Made by a program: the position numbers and the translations under genes. This document shows, one piece after another, positions 9,844 through 18,363 of a DNA stretch of 64,000 nt (within the stretch, counting starts at the first letter, position 1; the number at the start of each line of letters is the position of its first letter). The DNA is from Guptibacillus hwajinpoensis (lineage in GTDB: Bacteria; Bacillota; Bacilli; Bacillales; Guptibacillaceae), in the NCBI RefSeq assembly GCF_020171785.1, contig NZ_JAIVAE010000002.1, positions 496,001 to 560,000 on the forward strand, read 5' to 3'. The notes beneath the pieces are model-generated. The model did no database searches, was not told the DNA's origin, and saw only the letters and a program-made list of their open reading frames with translations.

Positions 9844-10520
9844 AGAGTATAAAGACCGTGTTCAATTTATAGGGCTCCAGCGCTTGTCGAGGCTAAACGG
9901 GCGCTTCCGCTTTTCATGATCCAGCTGCGTGGGCCAAATCCTCCGGCTGTTTCACCCAATCGAATGAGACAAAAAGCGTCTCACTCTCATGGGTTCCAAC
10001 ATCCTACGGATTTAAACAGGCCCGCTCCGCTTTTCATGAGATCCAGCTGCAGTGGGCAGACACTCGGTCACTTCACCCTATAACTCGAACACAAAGACCG
10101 TGTTCAATTTATAGGGCTCCAGTGCCTACCGTGTCTAACCGCCCACTTCCGCTTTTCATGATCCAGCTGCGACTCGCAGAAACTACGATATTTCGCTCTT
10201 TCACCAGAACACAAAAAGCGTGTTCTAGTTCAAGCGCTCCAATATCTCCGTTTCTAAACGCTCGTCTCCGCTTTTCTTTAGATCCAGCTGCAGTGGGCAG
10301 GGTCTCGATCGCTTCAGCATTTTAAATGAACACAAAGACCGTGTTCTTTTGAAATGCCTCCAGCGCTTGTCGAGGCTAACCGCCCACTTCCGCTTTTCGT
10401 GATCCAGCTGCAGCGCCCAGCCTCTCGATCGCTTCAGCATTTCATCCGAACACAAAGAACGTGTTCAAATGAAATGCCTCCAGCGCTTGTCGAGGCTAAT
10501 CGGGCGCTTCCGCTTTTCTT
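9844..10520. repeat. Tandem array of ~120-bp units with covarying hairpins
   Basis: The gene-free stretch between the importer and ymfF is almost entirely this array. The marker GATCCAGCTGC recurs at 9918, 10040, 10160, 10281 and 10401, a period of 120-122 bp, alternating with CTTCCGCTTTTC and CCAGCGCTTGTCGAGGCTAA. Each unit carries a hairpin: 9954-9994, 10076-10116, 10194-10236, 10317-10357 and 10437-10477, with a half copy near 9845. The inner stem is usually GAACAC/GTGTTC (GAGAC/GTCTC in the first) and the loop is 7 nt beginning AAA. Outer arms differ but stay complementary, for example CCCTATAA/TTATAGGG and GCATTTCAT/ATGAAATGC. No ORF with plausible coding character is present. Confidence 0.9.
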
Positions 10521-10627
10521 TTAAAAAGTACTAATTGCTTACACTATGACACATACTATGGTATAAAGGGGGTAAGTTTTACTTTCCTCTAATGGTAGGT
10601 AATGGATTTAAAAAAGGAGTGAGGTCA

Positions 10628-11905
10628 ATGGCGATTATCCCTCATGAGAAAACCTCGTGCGGCGGTTTGACGCTACATAGGATCCAGACGGATAAATATA
10701 AAACAACGACGGTTGTGGTTCAATTTAAAGCGCGTTTGACGAAGGAGACCGTGACGAAAAGGGCTCTTTTGCCTTATGTGTTGCAAAGCGGTACGAAAAA
10801 CTATTCTTCTTCGAAAGCGGTTCGTACAGAGCTTGAGAAGCTCTATGGGGCGACGCTTGGTGTGGATCTTGCCAAGAAGGGTGATTTTCATGTGATGACG
10901 TTCCGGATGGACTTCGCGAATGAAAAGTTCCTTTCTGAAGATGAGCCTTTGTTTAAGAAAGCCCTTTCTTTACTTTCAGAGGTGATCATGAATCCAAAGA
11001 CGGATGGATCTGGCTTCGATTCTTCCATCGTTGATAAAGAAAAGCGGACGATGAAACAGCGTATTCAATCGATATATGATGATAAAATGCGCTATTCAAA
11101 CATGAGACTAACGCAAGAAATGTTCCCTAATGAGGCTTTTGGATTGCATATTTACGGAGAAAAAGAAGAAGTGGATGGCGTGACAGCGCAGTCTCTTTAT
11201 GATTACTATAAAAAAGTTTGTGCAGAAGATGAAATTGACCTTTATTTAGTTGGTGACTTAGAAGGCGTTCATGCTGAAGAAGTTGTGAAGGAGCTTTTCC
11301 CGTTTCAAGAACGTAGCGATCGAAAGTCCGAAACAACTGAAAAAGCATCTCTTGATGTAGAAGAAAAAGAGATCCTTGAAACACAGGAAATCAAGCAAGG
11401 AAAGCTTCATATGGGCTTTCGCTCTGGCGTTGGGTATGCGGATGATGAATACTTCGCCCTTCAAGTATTTAATGGCATGTTTGGAGGCTTCTCACACTCC
11501 AAGCTTTTTCGGAACGTACGGGAAAAAGAGAGCCTTGCTTATTACGCCGCGTCCCGCTATGAAAGTCATAAAGGCTTAATCATTGTGATGTCTGGCATTG
11601 AGTTTAAAAACTTTAAAAAGACTGTGGATATTATTAAAGAGCAGCTTACGGCTATGAGAGAAGGCGACTTCAACGAGGAAGAAATGAAGCAAACAAAAAC
11701 CATGATTCGCAATCAGCTCCTTGAGACGGTCGATGACGCAAAAGGAATGGTCGAGCTGCTCTATCACGGTGTTGTCTCTCAAAAGCTACGTACAATTGAA
11801 GAGTGGCTTGATGGTGTGGAAGCTGTGACTAAAGAAGATATTTTAGCGGTTGCGGATAAGGTTAAGCTTGATACCGTTTATTTCTTAAAAGGCGAGGAGG
11901 CTTAA
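10628..11905 (+). CDS. ymfF: YmfF-type inactive M16 peptidase homologue
   Basis: A 425-residue protein of the pitrilysin (M16) superfamily. ATG 10628 follows AAAGGAGTGAGG and is preferred to an upstream in-frame ATG at 10592. The place where active members carry the inverted zinc motif HxxEH reads ALLPYVLQSGT here, so this subunit has no metal site, as in other YmfF proteins. The next gene encodes the zinc-binding partner, 2 nt downstream. By analogy with M16 alpha/beta pairs, the two probably form a heterodimeric protease; the substrate is unknown. Confidence 0.87.
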   Translation: MAIIPHEKTSCGGLTLHRIQTDKYKTTTVVVQFKARLTKETVTKRALLPYVLQSGTKNYSSSKAVRTELEKLYGATLGVDLAKKGDFHVMTFRMDFANEKFLSEDEPLFKKALSLLSEVIMNPKTDGSGFDSSIVDKEKRTMKQRIQSIYDDKMRYSNMRLTQEMFPNEAFGLHIYGEKEEVDGVTAQSLYDYYKKVCAEDEIDLYLVGDLEGVHAEEVVKELFPFQERSDRKSETTEKASLDVEEKEILETQEIKQGKLHMGFRSGVGYADDEYFALQVFNGMFGGFSHSKLFRNVREKESLAYYAASRYESHKGLIIVMSGIEFKNFKKTVDIIKEQLTAMREGDFNEEEMKQTKTMIRNQLLETVDDAKGMVELLYHGVVSQKLRTIEEWLDGVEAVTKEDILAVADKVKLDTVYFLKGEEA

Positions 11906-11907
11906 TC

Positions 11908-13194
11908 ATGAAAACTATTCCATTTAATCAGTTGCAAGAAACGCTATATCACCAAACGATGGATAACGGACTTGACGTGTATGTTCTCCCGAAGAAGGGT
12001 TTTAATAAAACGTACGCAACGTTTACAACCAAATACGGTTCAGTAGACAATCACTTTGTTCCTTTAAACGGTTCAGAGAATGTGCAAGTGCCAGATGGCA
12101 TTGCTCACTTTCTTGAGCATAAAATGTTTGAAAAAGAAGACCGTGATGTCTTTCAAGATTTTAGTAAGCAGGGTGCGTCTTCGAATGCATTTACATCGTT
12201 TACAAGAACCGCTTACTTGTTTTCAACAACTCAGAACGTGATGCAGAACCTTGAAACGCTTGTGAACTTTGTTCAAGATCCGTACTTTAGCGACCAAAGT
12301 GTTGAAAAGGAAAAGGGTATTATCGGTCAAGAAATTGAAATGTATAATGATAATTCTGATTGGCGTGCGTATTTTGGTGTCATTGAAAATATGTTTCACC
12401 ACCATCCGGTTAAAATAGATATTGCTGGAACAATTGAATCGATCGCAAAAATCACGAAAGAATCACTCTATACGTGTTATGAAACGTTCTACCATCCTTC
12501 GAACATGGTGTTATTTGTAGTAGGTGCTGTGGAGCCGAATGAAATTATGTCATTTGTAGAGGAAAACCAGGCAGCAAAATCGTATAAAGACCAGCCACCA
12601 ATTGAACGTTTCTTTGATTCAGAACCAAAGACAGTAGCAGAGAAGAAGAAAGTGTTGCCGATGTCGGTTCAAGTGGCAAAATGCCTTGTTGGATTTAAAG
12701 AACCAAATCCAGGACGCCAGGGCAAGGATCTTCTTAAACATGAGCTATCCATTAATCTCGCACTCGATTTAATGTTTGGCCAGAGTTCAGAGAACTATGA
12801 GAAGCTTTATAATGAAGGGCTCATCGATCAAAGTTTTTCATATGATTTTACTGAAGAAGAGAATTTTGGTTTTTCGATTGTCGGAAGTAACACAAGCTCA
12901 CCTGATGAGCTTGCGAACCGATTATATGAGATGATTCAATCATTTAGAAATGAATCAGTGGATACCGATCAGCTTGAGCGCATCCGTAAGAAAAAAATCG
13001 GTAGTTTCTTAAGAGCGTTAAATTCACCAGAGTTTATTGCAAACCAATTTACTCGCTATCGTTTTAACGACATGGATTTATTTGAAGTTGTCCCAATGCT
13101 TGAATCCATAACGGCAAAAGACATTGAAGAGGCAATGAAAGGGCACTTTGCAGAAGATTCATTTACTGTCTGTCAAGTCGTTCCAAAAGGTTAA
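11908..13194 (+). CDS. ymfH: YmfH-type zinc M16 peptidase
   Basis: A 428-residue M16 metallopeptidase. The inverted zinc motif HFLEH is intact (His67, Glu70, His71), and a third ligand is expected among the acidic residues of GQEIEMYND (140-148). It starts 2 nt after ymfF, with ribosome binding site GGCGAGGAGG inside the end of that gene, so the pair is translated together. The cell role is not established. A terminator begins at its stop codon. Confidence 0.9.
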   Translation: MKTIPFNQLQETLYHQTMDNGLDVYVLPKKGFNKTYATFTTKYGSVDNHFVPLNGSENVQVPDGIAHFLEHKMFEKEDRDVFQDFSKQGASSNAFTSFTRTAYLFSTTQNVMQNLETLVNFVQDPYFSDQSVEKEKGIIGQEIEMYNDNSDWRAYFGVIENMFHHHPVKIDIAGTIESIAKITKESLYTCYETFYHPSNMVLFVVGAVEPNEIMSFVEENQAAKSYKDQPPIERFFDSEPKTVAEKKKVLPMSVQVAKCLVGFKEPNPGRQGKDLLKHELSINLALDLMFGQSSENYEKLYNEGLIDQSFSYDFTEEENFGFSIVGSNTSSPDELANRLYEMIQSFRNESVDTDQLERIRKKKIGSFLRALNSPEFIANQFTRYRFNDMDLFEVVPMLESITAKDIEEAMKGHFAEDSFTVCQVVPKG

Positions 13195-13218
13195 AAAGCA
13201 CCCAATCGGGTGCTTTTT
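13193..13218 (+). terminator. Terminator after ymfH
   Basis: AAAAAGCACCC pairs with GGGTGCTTTTT around a 4-nt loop. The hairpin reads well on either strand. Confidence 0.88.
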
Positions 13219-13252
13219 CATTGAAAGATTTAACGGGAGAGGAAGAATAGGA

Positions 13253-13963
13253 ATGAAAGAAATATTAATCACTGGAGCGAGTGGGGGTATAGGAAGAGCG
13301 GTAGCAAAGAACTATGTCAAAAACGGTAACCGTGTTTACGCTCATTACAATACAAATGCTGCCTCTATACAGGAGCTACAAAAGAATCATCCAGAAGCAG
13401 ATATTTTCCCGGTTCAAGCAAACTTATCGGAAAAAGATGGCGTAGAAGTTTTAACCGAGAAAGTTGTGGATGTTGATACGCTTATTCTTAATGCTGGAAA
13501 TAGTTACTTTGGTTTATTAACCGATATGGCAGGAGATGAAATTGATGCAATGGTTCAACTCCACCTCACATCGCCCATTAAACTTGCGAAGCACTACATT
13601 TCCTCGATGGTGCAAAGAAAACAAGGGTCCATAATCGTTGTTTCATCTGTCTTCGGGTTAACAGGAGCTTCTTGTGAAGTGGTTTATTCTTCTGTAAAAG
13701 GTGGTTTAAATGCTTTTGTGAAGGGGTTAGCGAAAGAGCTCGGACCGAGTGGTATCCGAGTCAATGCGGTGGCGCCAGGGTATATATCCACTGAAATGAA
13801 CGCACGGCTGACAGCGGACGATGAACACGATTTGATGAACGAAATTCCGATGGGACGATCTGGAACGCCTGAAGAGGTAGCTTCTTTGATTTCATTTTTA
13901 GATTCCAATCAAGCTTCTTACATAAGCGGTCAAATTATTTCCATTGATGGGGCCTGGCAATAA
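13253..13963 (+). CDS. ymfI: Short-chain dehydrogenase/reductase YmfI (FabG-like)
   Basis: A 236-residue Rossmann-fold oxidoreductase. The cofactor loop is TGASGGIG near residues 7-14, NAG follows the fourth strand, and the catalytic Ser and the YSSVKGG motif (Tyr and Lys) are present. The C-terminus GQIISIDGAW is typical of 3-oxoacyl-ACP reductase-like enzymes. ATG 13253 follows GGGAGAGGAA; the longer frame upstream would run through the ymfH terminator. B. subtilis YmfI sits in the same gene order. The substrate is not evident; FabG itself is normally encoded with the fatty-acid genes. Confidence 0.87.
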   Translation: MKEILITGASGGIGRAVAKNYVKNGNRVYAHYNTNAASIQELQKNHPEADIFPVQANLSEKDGVEVLTEKVVDVDTLILNAGNSYFGLLTDMAGDEIDAMVQLHLTSPIKLAKHYISSMVQRKQGSIIVVSSVFGLTGASCEVVYSSVKGGLNAFVKGLAKELGPSGIRVNAVAPGYISTEMNARLTADDEHDLMNEIPMGRSGTPEEVASLISFLDSNQASYISGQIISIDGAWQ

Positions 13964-14032
13964 AAAACGATGCATAATGTCCACTCCTTCGAGACAACAT
14001 ATAGGTGATGACTTGATAAAGGAGGGACATAG

Positions 14033-14284
14033 ATGTCTGTACTAGATAATTTTGAATCATGGAAAGGGTTCTTGCATGACCGCTTAACTCAGGGCGAGCA
14101 GCAAGGGCTTTCTCAAGAAGTTGTCTCAGATGTTGCTTATCAGATCGGCGGATACCTTGCTGATGGCGTGAAAGCGAAGAATGAGCAAGAACAGCTTCTT
14201 GCCGACCTATGGCATGTAGCAAGTCAAGAAGAACAGCACGCGATCGCAAATATGATGGTTAAGCTTGTTCAAAACGAAAGATAA
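14033..14284 (+). CDS. ymfJ: DUF3243 protein YmfJ
   Basis: An 83-residue soluble, acidic, mostly helical protein of the DUF3243 family, which is confined largely to Bacillales and lies between ymfI and ymfK. The family start MSVLDNFESWKGFL is clear. The ribosome binding site is AAAGGAGGGA. No function is known. It is closed by its own terminator, so it is probably expressed apart from ymfK. Confidence 0.87.
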   Translation: MSVLDNFESWKGFLHDRLTQGEQQGLSQEVVSDVAYQIGGYLADGVKAKNEQEQLLADLWHVASQEEQHAIANMMVKLVQNER

Positions 14285-14299
14285 ATGTCGCTTCTAAAG

Positions 14300-14329
14300 A
14301 AGAAGGGTGGACCAACACCCTTCTTTTTC
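14300..14329 (+). terminator. Terminator after ymfJ
   Basis: AGAAGGGTG pairs with CACCCTTCT, followed by a T-rich tail. Confidence 0.87.
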
Positions 14330-14451
14330 TATGAAAATGTTCAAAAGTTGTAAGAAAAGTAAACAAAATCCCTATTCATCTCTTTTAACCTTTATGAAAA
14401 TCATTTATGATTAAAGGAACATAGGAAATTTGTGGCTAAAGGAGTTGGCGT

Positions 14452-15234
14452 ATGGAGAAGAAGGAATGGTATTTGGAGTATGAAATACATAAAAATAGGC
14501 CTGGTCTTTTAGGCGACGTCGCTTCCCTACTAGGGATGCTCGGTATTAATATCATTACGATCAATGGTGTTGACGATATGCGAAGAGGCCTGCTTCTCCT
14601 CGTTGATGAAGTTGAGCAAATCGAGCGACTTGAGTCCATTTTAAATACAATGGATAACATTACAGTAACAAAAATGAGAGAACCAAAGTTACGCGATCGC
14701 CTAGCAGTACGACACGGAAGATATATTCAGCGTGATGCCGACGATAAAAAAACGTTTCGATTTATTCGAGATGAGCTTGGTTTGCTTGTTGATTTTCTAG
14801 CTGAAATTTTTAAACAGGATGGCCACAAACTCGTTGGAATCCGTGGTATGCCACGAGTTGGAAAAACAGAATCAATCGTTGCTTCAAGCGTTTGTGCGAA
14901 CAAACGATGGGTCTTTTTATCCTCTACTATGCTAAAACAAACGGTTCGTACTCAAATTGCTGACGATGAATTTAATAGCGATCATATTTTTTTAATTGAT
15001 GGAATTGTATCTGCAAGAAGAGCTTCAGAGCGGCACTGGCAGGTACTTCGTGATATCATGAGACTACCGGCAACGAAGGTTGTTGAGCATCCTGATATAT
15101 TTGTTCAAGAAACAGAGTATACGATGAACGATTTTGATTATATAATTGAATTGCGAGACGATCCGGAACAAGAAATTACATATCAGGTAATTGAGAATCG
15201 ATCTTCTGGATTTTCAAACTTAGACTTTAACTAA
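14452..15234 (+). CDS. ymfK: DUF3388 protein YmfK
   Basis: A 260-residue protein of the DUF3388 family. The first 75 residues look like an ACT-type small-molecule domain (EIHKNRPGLLGDVASLLGML). The rest contains a P-loop-like stretch, GIRGMPRVGKTES, near residues 128-140, followed by LIDGIVSARRASERHW, which is reminiscent of a nucleotide-binding fold. The combination suggests a ligand-sensing NTP-binding regulator, but no activity is known. It directly precedes rodZ (17 nt gap), so a link with cell shape is possible. Family assignment is firm; function is not. Confidence 0.83.
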   Translation: MEKKEWYLEYEIHKNRPGLLGDVASLLGMLGINIITINGVDDMRRGLLLLVDEVEQIERLESILNTMDNITVTKMREPKLRDRLAVRHGRYIQRDADDKKTFRFIRDELGLLVDFLAEIFKQDGHKLVGIRGMPRVGKTESIVASSVCANKRWVFLSSTMLKQTVRTQIADDEFNSDHIFLIDGIVSARRASERHWQVLRDIMRLPATKVVEHPDIFVQETEYTMNDFDYIIELRDDPEQEITYQVIENRSSGFSNLDFN

Positions 15235-15251
15235 TTGGTAGGTGTTTTTCA

Positions 15252-16193
15252 TTGACAGAGCTAGGTCAACGTCTGAAGGATGCTCGAAATGATAAGGGAT
15301 TATCGCTCGAGGAAATTCAGTCCATCACTAAGATTCAAAAACGCTATCTTCATGCCATTGAAGAAGGAAATTACGAACTGCTTCCAGGTAATTTTTATAC
15401 GCGTGCATTCATTAAAAACTATGCGGAAGCAGTTGGCCTTCACGGAGATGAATTGCTTGAGGAGTACGCTTCTGAAATTCCAAAAGCAAACGCAGATGTG
15501 CCTGAAAGTTTACCACCAAGGAAAATGAGAAGGCCTCAAGCACCGAGTAAGTCATCTTCTGTGTCATCAAAATGGTCTTCCGTGTTTCCATCTGTTCTTG
15601 TCGTGTTACTCATTGTAGGCGTCGCAGCGTTAATCTGGTATGTTGTTCAGAGTGGTGACCAGAAGACGAATCAGAACGCAACGACGAATCAGGCGGAGGA
15701 GCAAGTGACAAGCGATGAAAACAGCGGCAGTGCTCCAGACTCAGATGAAGTAAGTAACGAAGGTGATTCTTCAAGCGAAGCAACAGCTTCGGAAGAAGAG
15801 ACAAAATCAAAGGAAGATGAAAAAGCAGAGGAAGAAAAAGCTGCTGAAGAAGAAGAGCCAGAAGAAGAAGCTCCTAAGATGGAAATTAAGAAAGTAAAGA
15901 GTGATACCGACAACTCTACGTTTGAAATCAAAAACGCAGATAAATTCGAAGTAAAGCTAGAAGCATCTGGATCTAGCTGGGTAGCTTTAACAGGGGCGAG
16001 TGACAAGAAGTATGTATACGAAAGTCTTGCTAAAGGCAAAAGCGTGACGCAAGATTTATCAAAAGAGTCTTCTGCGACGCTTCGACTCGGAAGTTCTCCT
16101 AGCATTGAAGTGTTTGTGAATGGCGAAAAAATTGACATCCCAAAAGAACCAGTTGTTCAAAATGTAACCTTTACTTTTGAAAAAGCAGAATAA
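15252..16193 (+). CDS. rodZ: Cell-shape protein RodZ (YmfM)
   Basis: A 313-residue bitopic membrane protein that links MreB to the elongation machinery. Residues 1-70 are a Cro/C1-type helix-turn-helix (LGQRLKDARNDKGLSLEEIQ), followed by a basic Ser/Pro linker and one membrane segment near 115-135. A long acidic linker of Glu, Ser and Asp comes next, and the C-terminal domain (about 215-313) is the periplasm-side RodZ/DUF4115 fold. The start is TTG 15252, supported by the TAGGTG box and by conservation from the first residues. It sits before pgsA, as in B. subtilis. Confidence 0.9.
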   Translation: MTELGQRLKDARNDKGLSLEEIQSITKIQKRYLHAIEEGNYELLPGNFYTRAFIKNYAEAVGLHGDELLEEYASEIPKANADVPESLPPRKMRRPQAPSKSSSVSSKWSSVFPSVLVVLLIVGVAALIWYVVQSGDQKTNQNATTNQAEEQVTSDENSGSAPDSDEVSNEGDSSSEATASEEETKSKEDEKAEEEKAAEEEEPEEEAPKMEIKKVKSDTDNSTFEIKNADKFEVKLEASGSSWVALTGASDKKYVYESLAKGKSVTQDLSKESSATLRLGSSPSIEVFVNGEKIDIPKEPVVQNVTFTFEKAE

Positions 16194-16199
16194 ATCCAC

Positions 16200-16229
16200 A
16201 AAGAGTCATCTTTTCAGATGGCTCTTTTC
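16200..16229 (+). terminator. Terminator after rodZ
   Basis: AAGAGTCATC pairs with GATGGCTCTT (one T-G pair) and is followed by a T-rich tail. Confidence 0.85.
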
Positions 16230-16358
16230 TTTCAATTTTCGTTGGTGAAGTTTTCCTTTCTGCATGAAGGAAACAGTGATAGAATAGAATACGATTTAGT
16301 GGAGGTGTGACGATCAGCGCACGATCAATAGGTTACATAACATTTAGGAGGAAGACAC

Positions 16359-16937
16359 GTGAATTTGCCTAATAAAATTACCGTTTCACGCATTTTTTTA
16401 ATTCCTGTTTTTCTAATTTTTCTCCTCGCGCCGCTGCCGCTTGGTGAAACTGAAATTGCAGGCACCGTCTTATTGAATTCCCAATTAATTGCAACAGCGA
16501 TTTTTATTTTCGCATCGGTAACCGATTGGATTGATGGTTACATAGCTAGAAAACATAACCTGGTTACGAACCTTGGGAAATTCCTCGATCCGCTTGCCGA
16601 TAAACTACTTGTTACTTCAGCGTTTGTTTCACTCGTTGAGCTCGGGGCCGCGCCTGCTTGGATTGTTGTGGTTATTCTTAGCCGTGAATTTGCAGTTACA
16701 GGGCTAAGATTAGTTGCTTCTTCTGAAGGAGAAGTACTTGCAGCAAGCAACCTTGGGAAATTGAAAACTTGGATTCAAATCATCGCGATCATTATGCTAT
16801 TGATTGAGAATGTTCCATTTGAATCCATTGGCTTTCCTTTTGCAACGATTTCCCTATGGGCAGCGCTCATTATCACCGTCTATTCGGGATGGGATTACTT
16901 CTCTAAGAATAAAGAGGTCCTACTTAAATCACGTTAA
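16359..16937 (+). CDS. pgsA: Phosphatidylglycerophosphate synthase
   Basis: CDP-diacylglycerol:glycerol-3-phosphate phosphatidyltransferase makes the precursor of phosphatidylglycerol in the membrane. The 192 residues include the CDP-alcohol phosphotransferase motif DWIDGYIAR followed by GKFLDPLADK, holding the metal-binding aspartates, and about five hydrophobic segments. The start is GTG 16359, seven nt after a perfect AGGAGG. Neighbours rodZ and cinA match the B. subtilis order. Confidence 0.95.
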   Translation: MNLPNKITVSRIFLIPVFLIFLLAPLPLGETEIAGTVLLNSQLIATAIFIFASVTDWIDGYIARKHNLVTNLGKFLDPLADKLLVTSAFVSLVELGAAPAWIVVVILSREFAVTGLRLVASSEGEVLAASNLGKLKTWIQIIAIIMLLIENVPFESIGFPFATISLWAALIITVYSGWDYFSKNKEVLLKSR

Positions 16938-16944
16938 CACCTTT

Positions 16945-16971
16945 AGGGAACAGATTATTCTGTTCCCTTTT
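16945..16971 (+). terminator. Terminator after pgsA
   Basis: AGGGAACAGA pairs with TCTGTTCCCT around ATTA, then a short T run. Confidence 0.87.
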
Positions 16972-17121
16972 GAGCCCTCATTAGGCAATTAAATTTAAGC
17001 GTATCTTTGTTTCTTCAGTGCGCATTCTTATACGTAAAGGCAAAACCATTGTATAATGAAAGTGGAAGAATTATGAGCTATTGAATCAGAATCTTGATTC
17101 AAATAGAGGGGATGGTTACAA

Positions 17122-18351
17122 ATGAATGCTGAAATCATTGGAATCGGTTCAGAGTTATTACTCGGACAAATCGCAAACACGAATGCACAGTTCATCTCAC
17201 AACGCCTAGCTGATCTTGGAATTAATGTTTTCTATCACACAGTTGTTGGCGATAATCATGAGCGTTTAAAACAAGCAATTGAAGTCGCTCAGACGCGCTC
17301 AGACCTACTCGTTTTCACAGGTGGACTTGGTCCGACGAAAGATGATCTTACGAAAGAAACGATCGCAGAAACGCTTAACAAACAGCTTGTTTATAACGAA
17401 GAGGCGATGAAAACGATTCAAGCTTATTATGACAAAACAGGTGCTCCTATGTCGGAAAATAACCGTAAACAGGCACTAGTCCTTGAAGGTGCTGCCGTTC
17501 TTCGAAATGATAATGGCATGGCTCCCGGTATGGCGCTTACGGAGAACAACCACACGTACATGCTTTTCCCAGGTCCTCCGAAAGAACTTTACCCGATGTT
17601 TACAAACTATGCAGAGCCCTATTTACTTGGCCAGCTGAAGCAGGGAGATACGATTGTCTCACGTGTTCTTCGGTTTTTTGGTATTGGAGAATCGAGGCTT
17701 GAAACAGAACTTGAAGATTTAATTGATCAGCAAACGAACCCTACAATTGCGCCGCTTGCAGGAGAGTGGGAAGTGACGCTTCGTTTAACCGCAAAAGCTG
17801 ACTCAAAAGAAGAAGCAAACAAGTTGATTGATGAAACAGAAAAGAAAATTCATGCACGCGTTGGAACATTTTTGTATGGGTATGGAGAGACATCACTTCC
17901 AAAAGAAGTTTTTTCAATGCTAAAGGATCGGAACTGGTCGATCTCAACAGCAGAGAGTTTAACAGGCGGGATGTTTAGTCAGGAGTTAACAGATCTCCCT
18001 GGAGTATCATCACTTTTCTACGGTGGGGTTGTGTGTTACTCTAACGAAGTAAAGCGAGAGATCGGCGTATCAAAAGAGACACTGGAAGCATACGGTGCCG
18101 TAAGTGAAGAATGTGCGATTGAACTCGCTAGAAGCGTAAAAGCGAAATATAAAACAGACGTCGGCATCAGTTTTACAGGGGTTGCAGGCCCTGATCCTAG
18201 TGAAGGGAAAGACGCTGGGACCGTTTATATCGGCGTGGCCGCACCATCTGGTGAAAATGTGGTTGCCCTGAATCTTGCTGGGAACCGCAATGCGATTCGC
18301 AAACGTACTGTGAAACATGGATTTAATACATTATTGAAGTTAGAAAGGTGA
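17122..18351 (+). CDS. cinA: Competence/damage-inducible protein CinA
   Basis: A two-domain 409-residue protein. Residues 1-170 form a MoaB-like (COG1058) domain with [12 protein letters not shown] and [11 protein letters not shown]. The C-terminal part (about 250-409) is the CinA nicotinamide-nucleotide amidase domain with [11 protein letters not shown] and [19 protein letters not shown]. The family is linked to NAD by-product repair and, in competent bacteria, to DNA uptake and recA co-expression. Here a DEAD-box gene lies 12 nt downstream and separates cinA from recA, which is unlike the usual cinA-recA order. Confidence 0.94.
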   Translation: MNAEIIGIGSELLLGQIANTNAQFISQRLADLGINVFYHTVVGDNHERLKQAIEVAQTRSDLLVFTGGLGPTKDDLTKETIAETLNKQLVYNEEAMKTIQAYYDKTGAPMSENNRKQALVLEGAAVLRNDNGMAPGMALTENNHTYMLFPGPPKELYPMFTNYAEPYLLGQLKQGDTIVSRVLRFFGIGESRLETELEDLIDQQTNPTIAPLAGEWEVTLRLTAKADSKEEANKLIDETEKKIHARVGTFLYGYGETSLPKEVFSMLKDRNWSISTAESLTGGMFSQELTDLPGVSSLFYGGVVCYSNEVKREIGVSKETLEAYGAVSEECAIELARSVKAKYKTDVGISFTGVAGPDPSEGKDAGTVYIGVAAPSGENVVALNLAGNRNAIRKRTVKHGFNTLLKLER

Positions 18352-18363
18352 ATGTCCTAAGTT

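Noticed and set aside
10122-10455. Short ORFs inside the repeat array on both strands
   Set aside because: They follow the repeat period, lack ribosome binding sites and read as repeat-derived sequence.
9845-10477. GAACAC...GTGTTC repeats read as LexA boxes
   Set aside because: The half-sites are separated by 11 nt instead of 4, and the arms change in compensated pairs, which fits a hairpin and not a LexA operator.
9844-10520. CRISPR array
   Set aside because: Units are about 120 bp with similar sequence throughout; there are no unique spacers of constant length and no cas genes.
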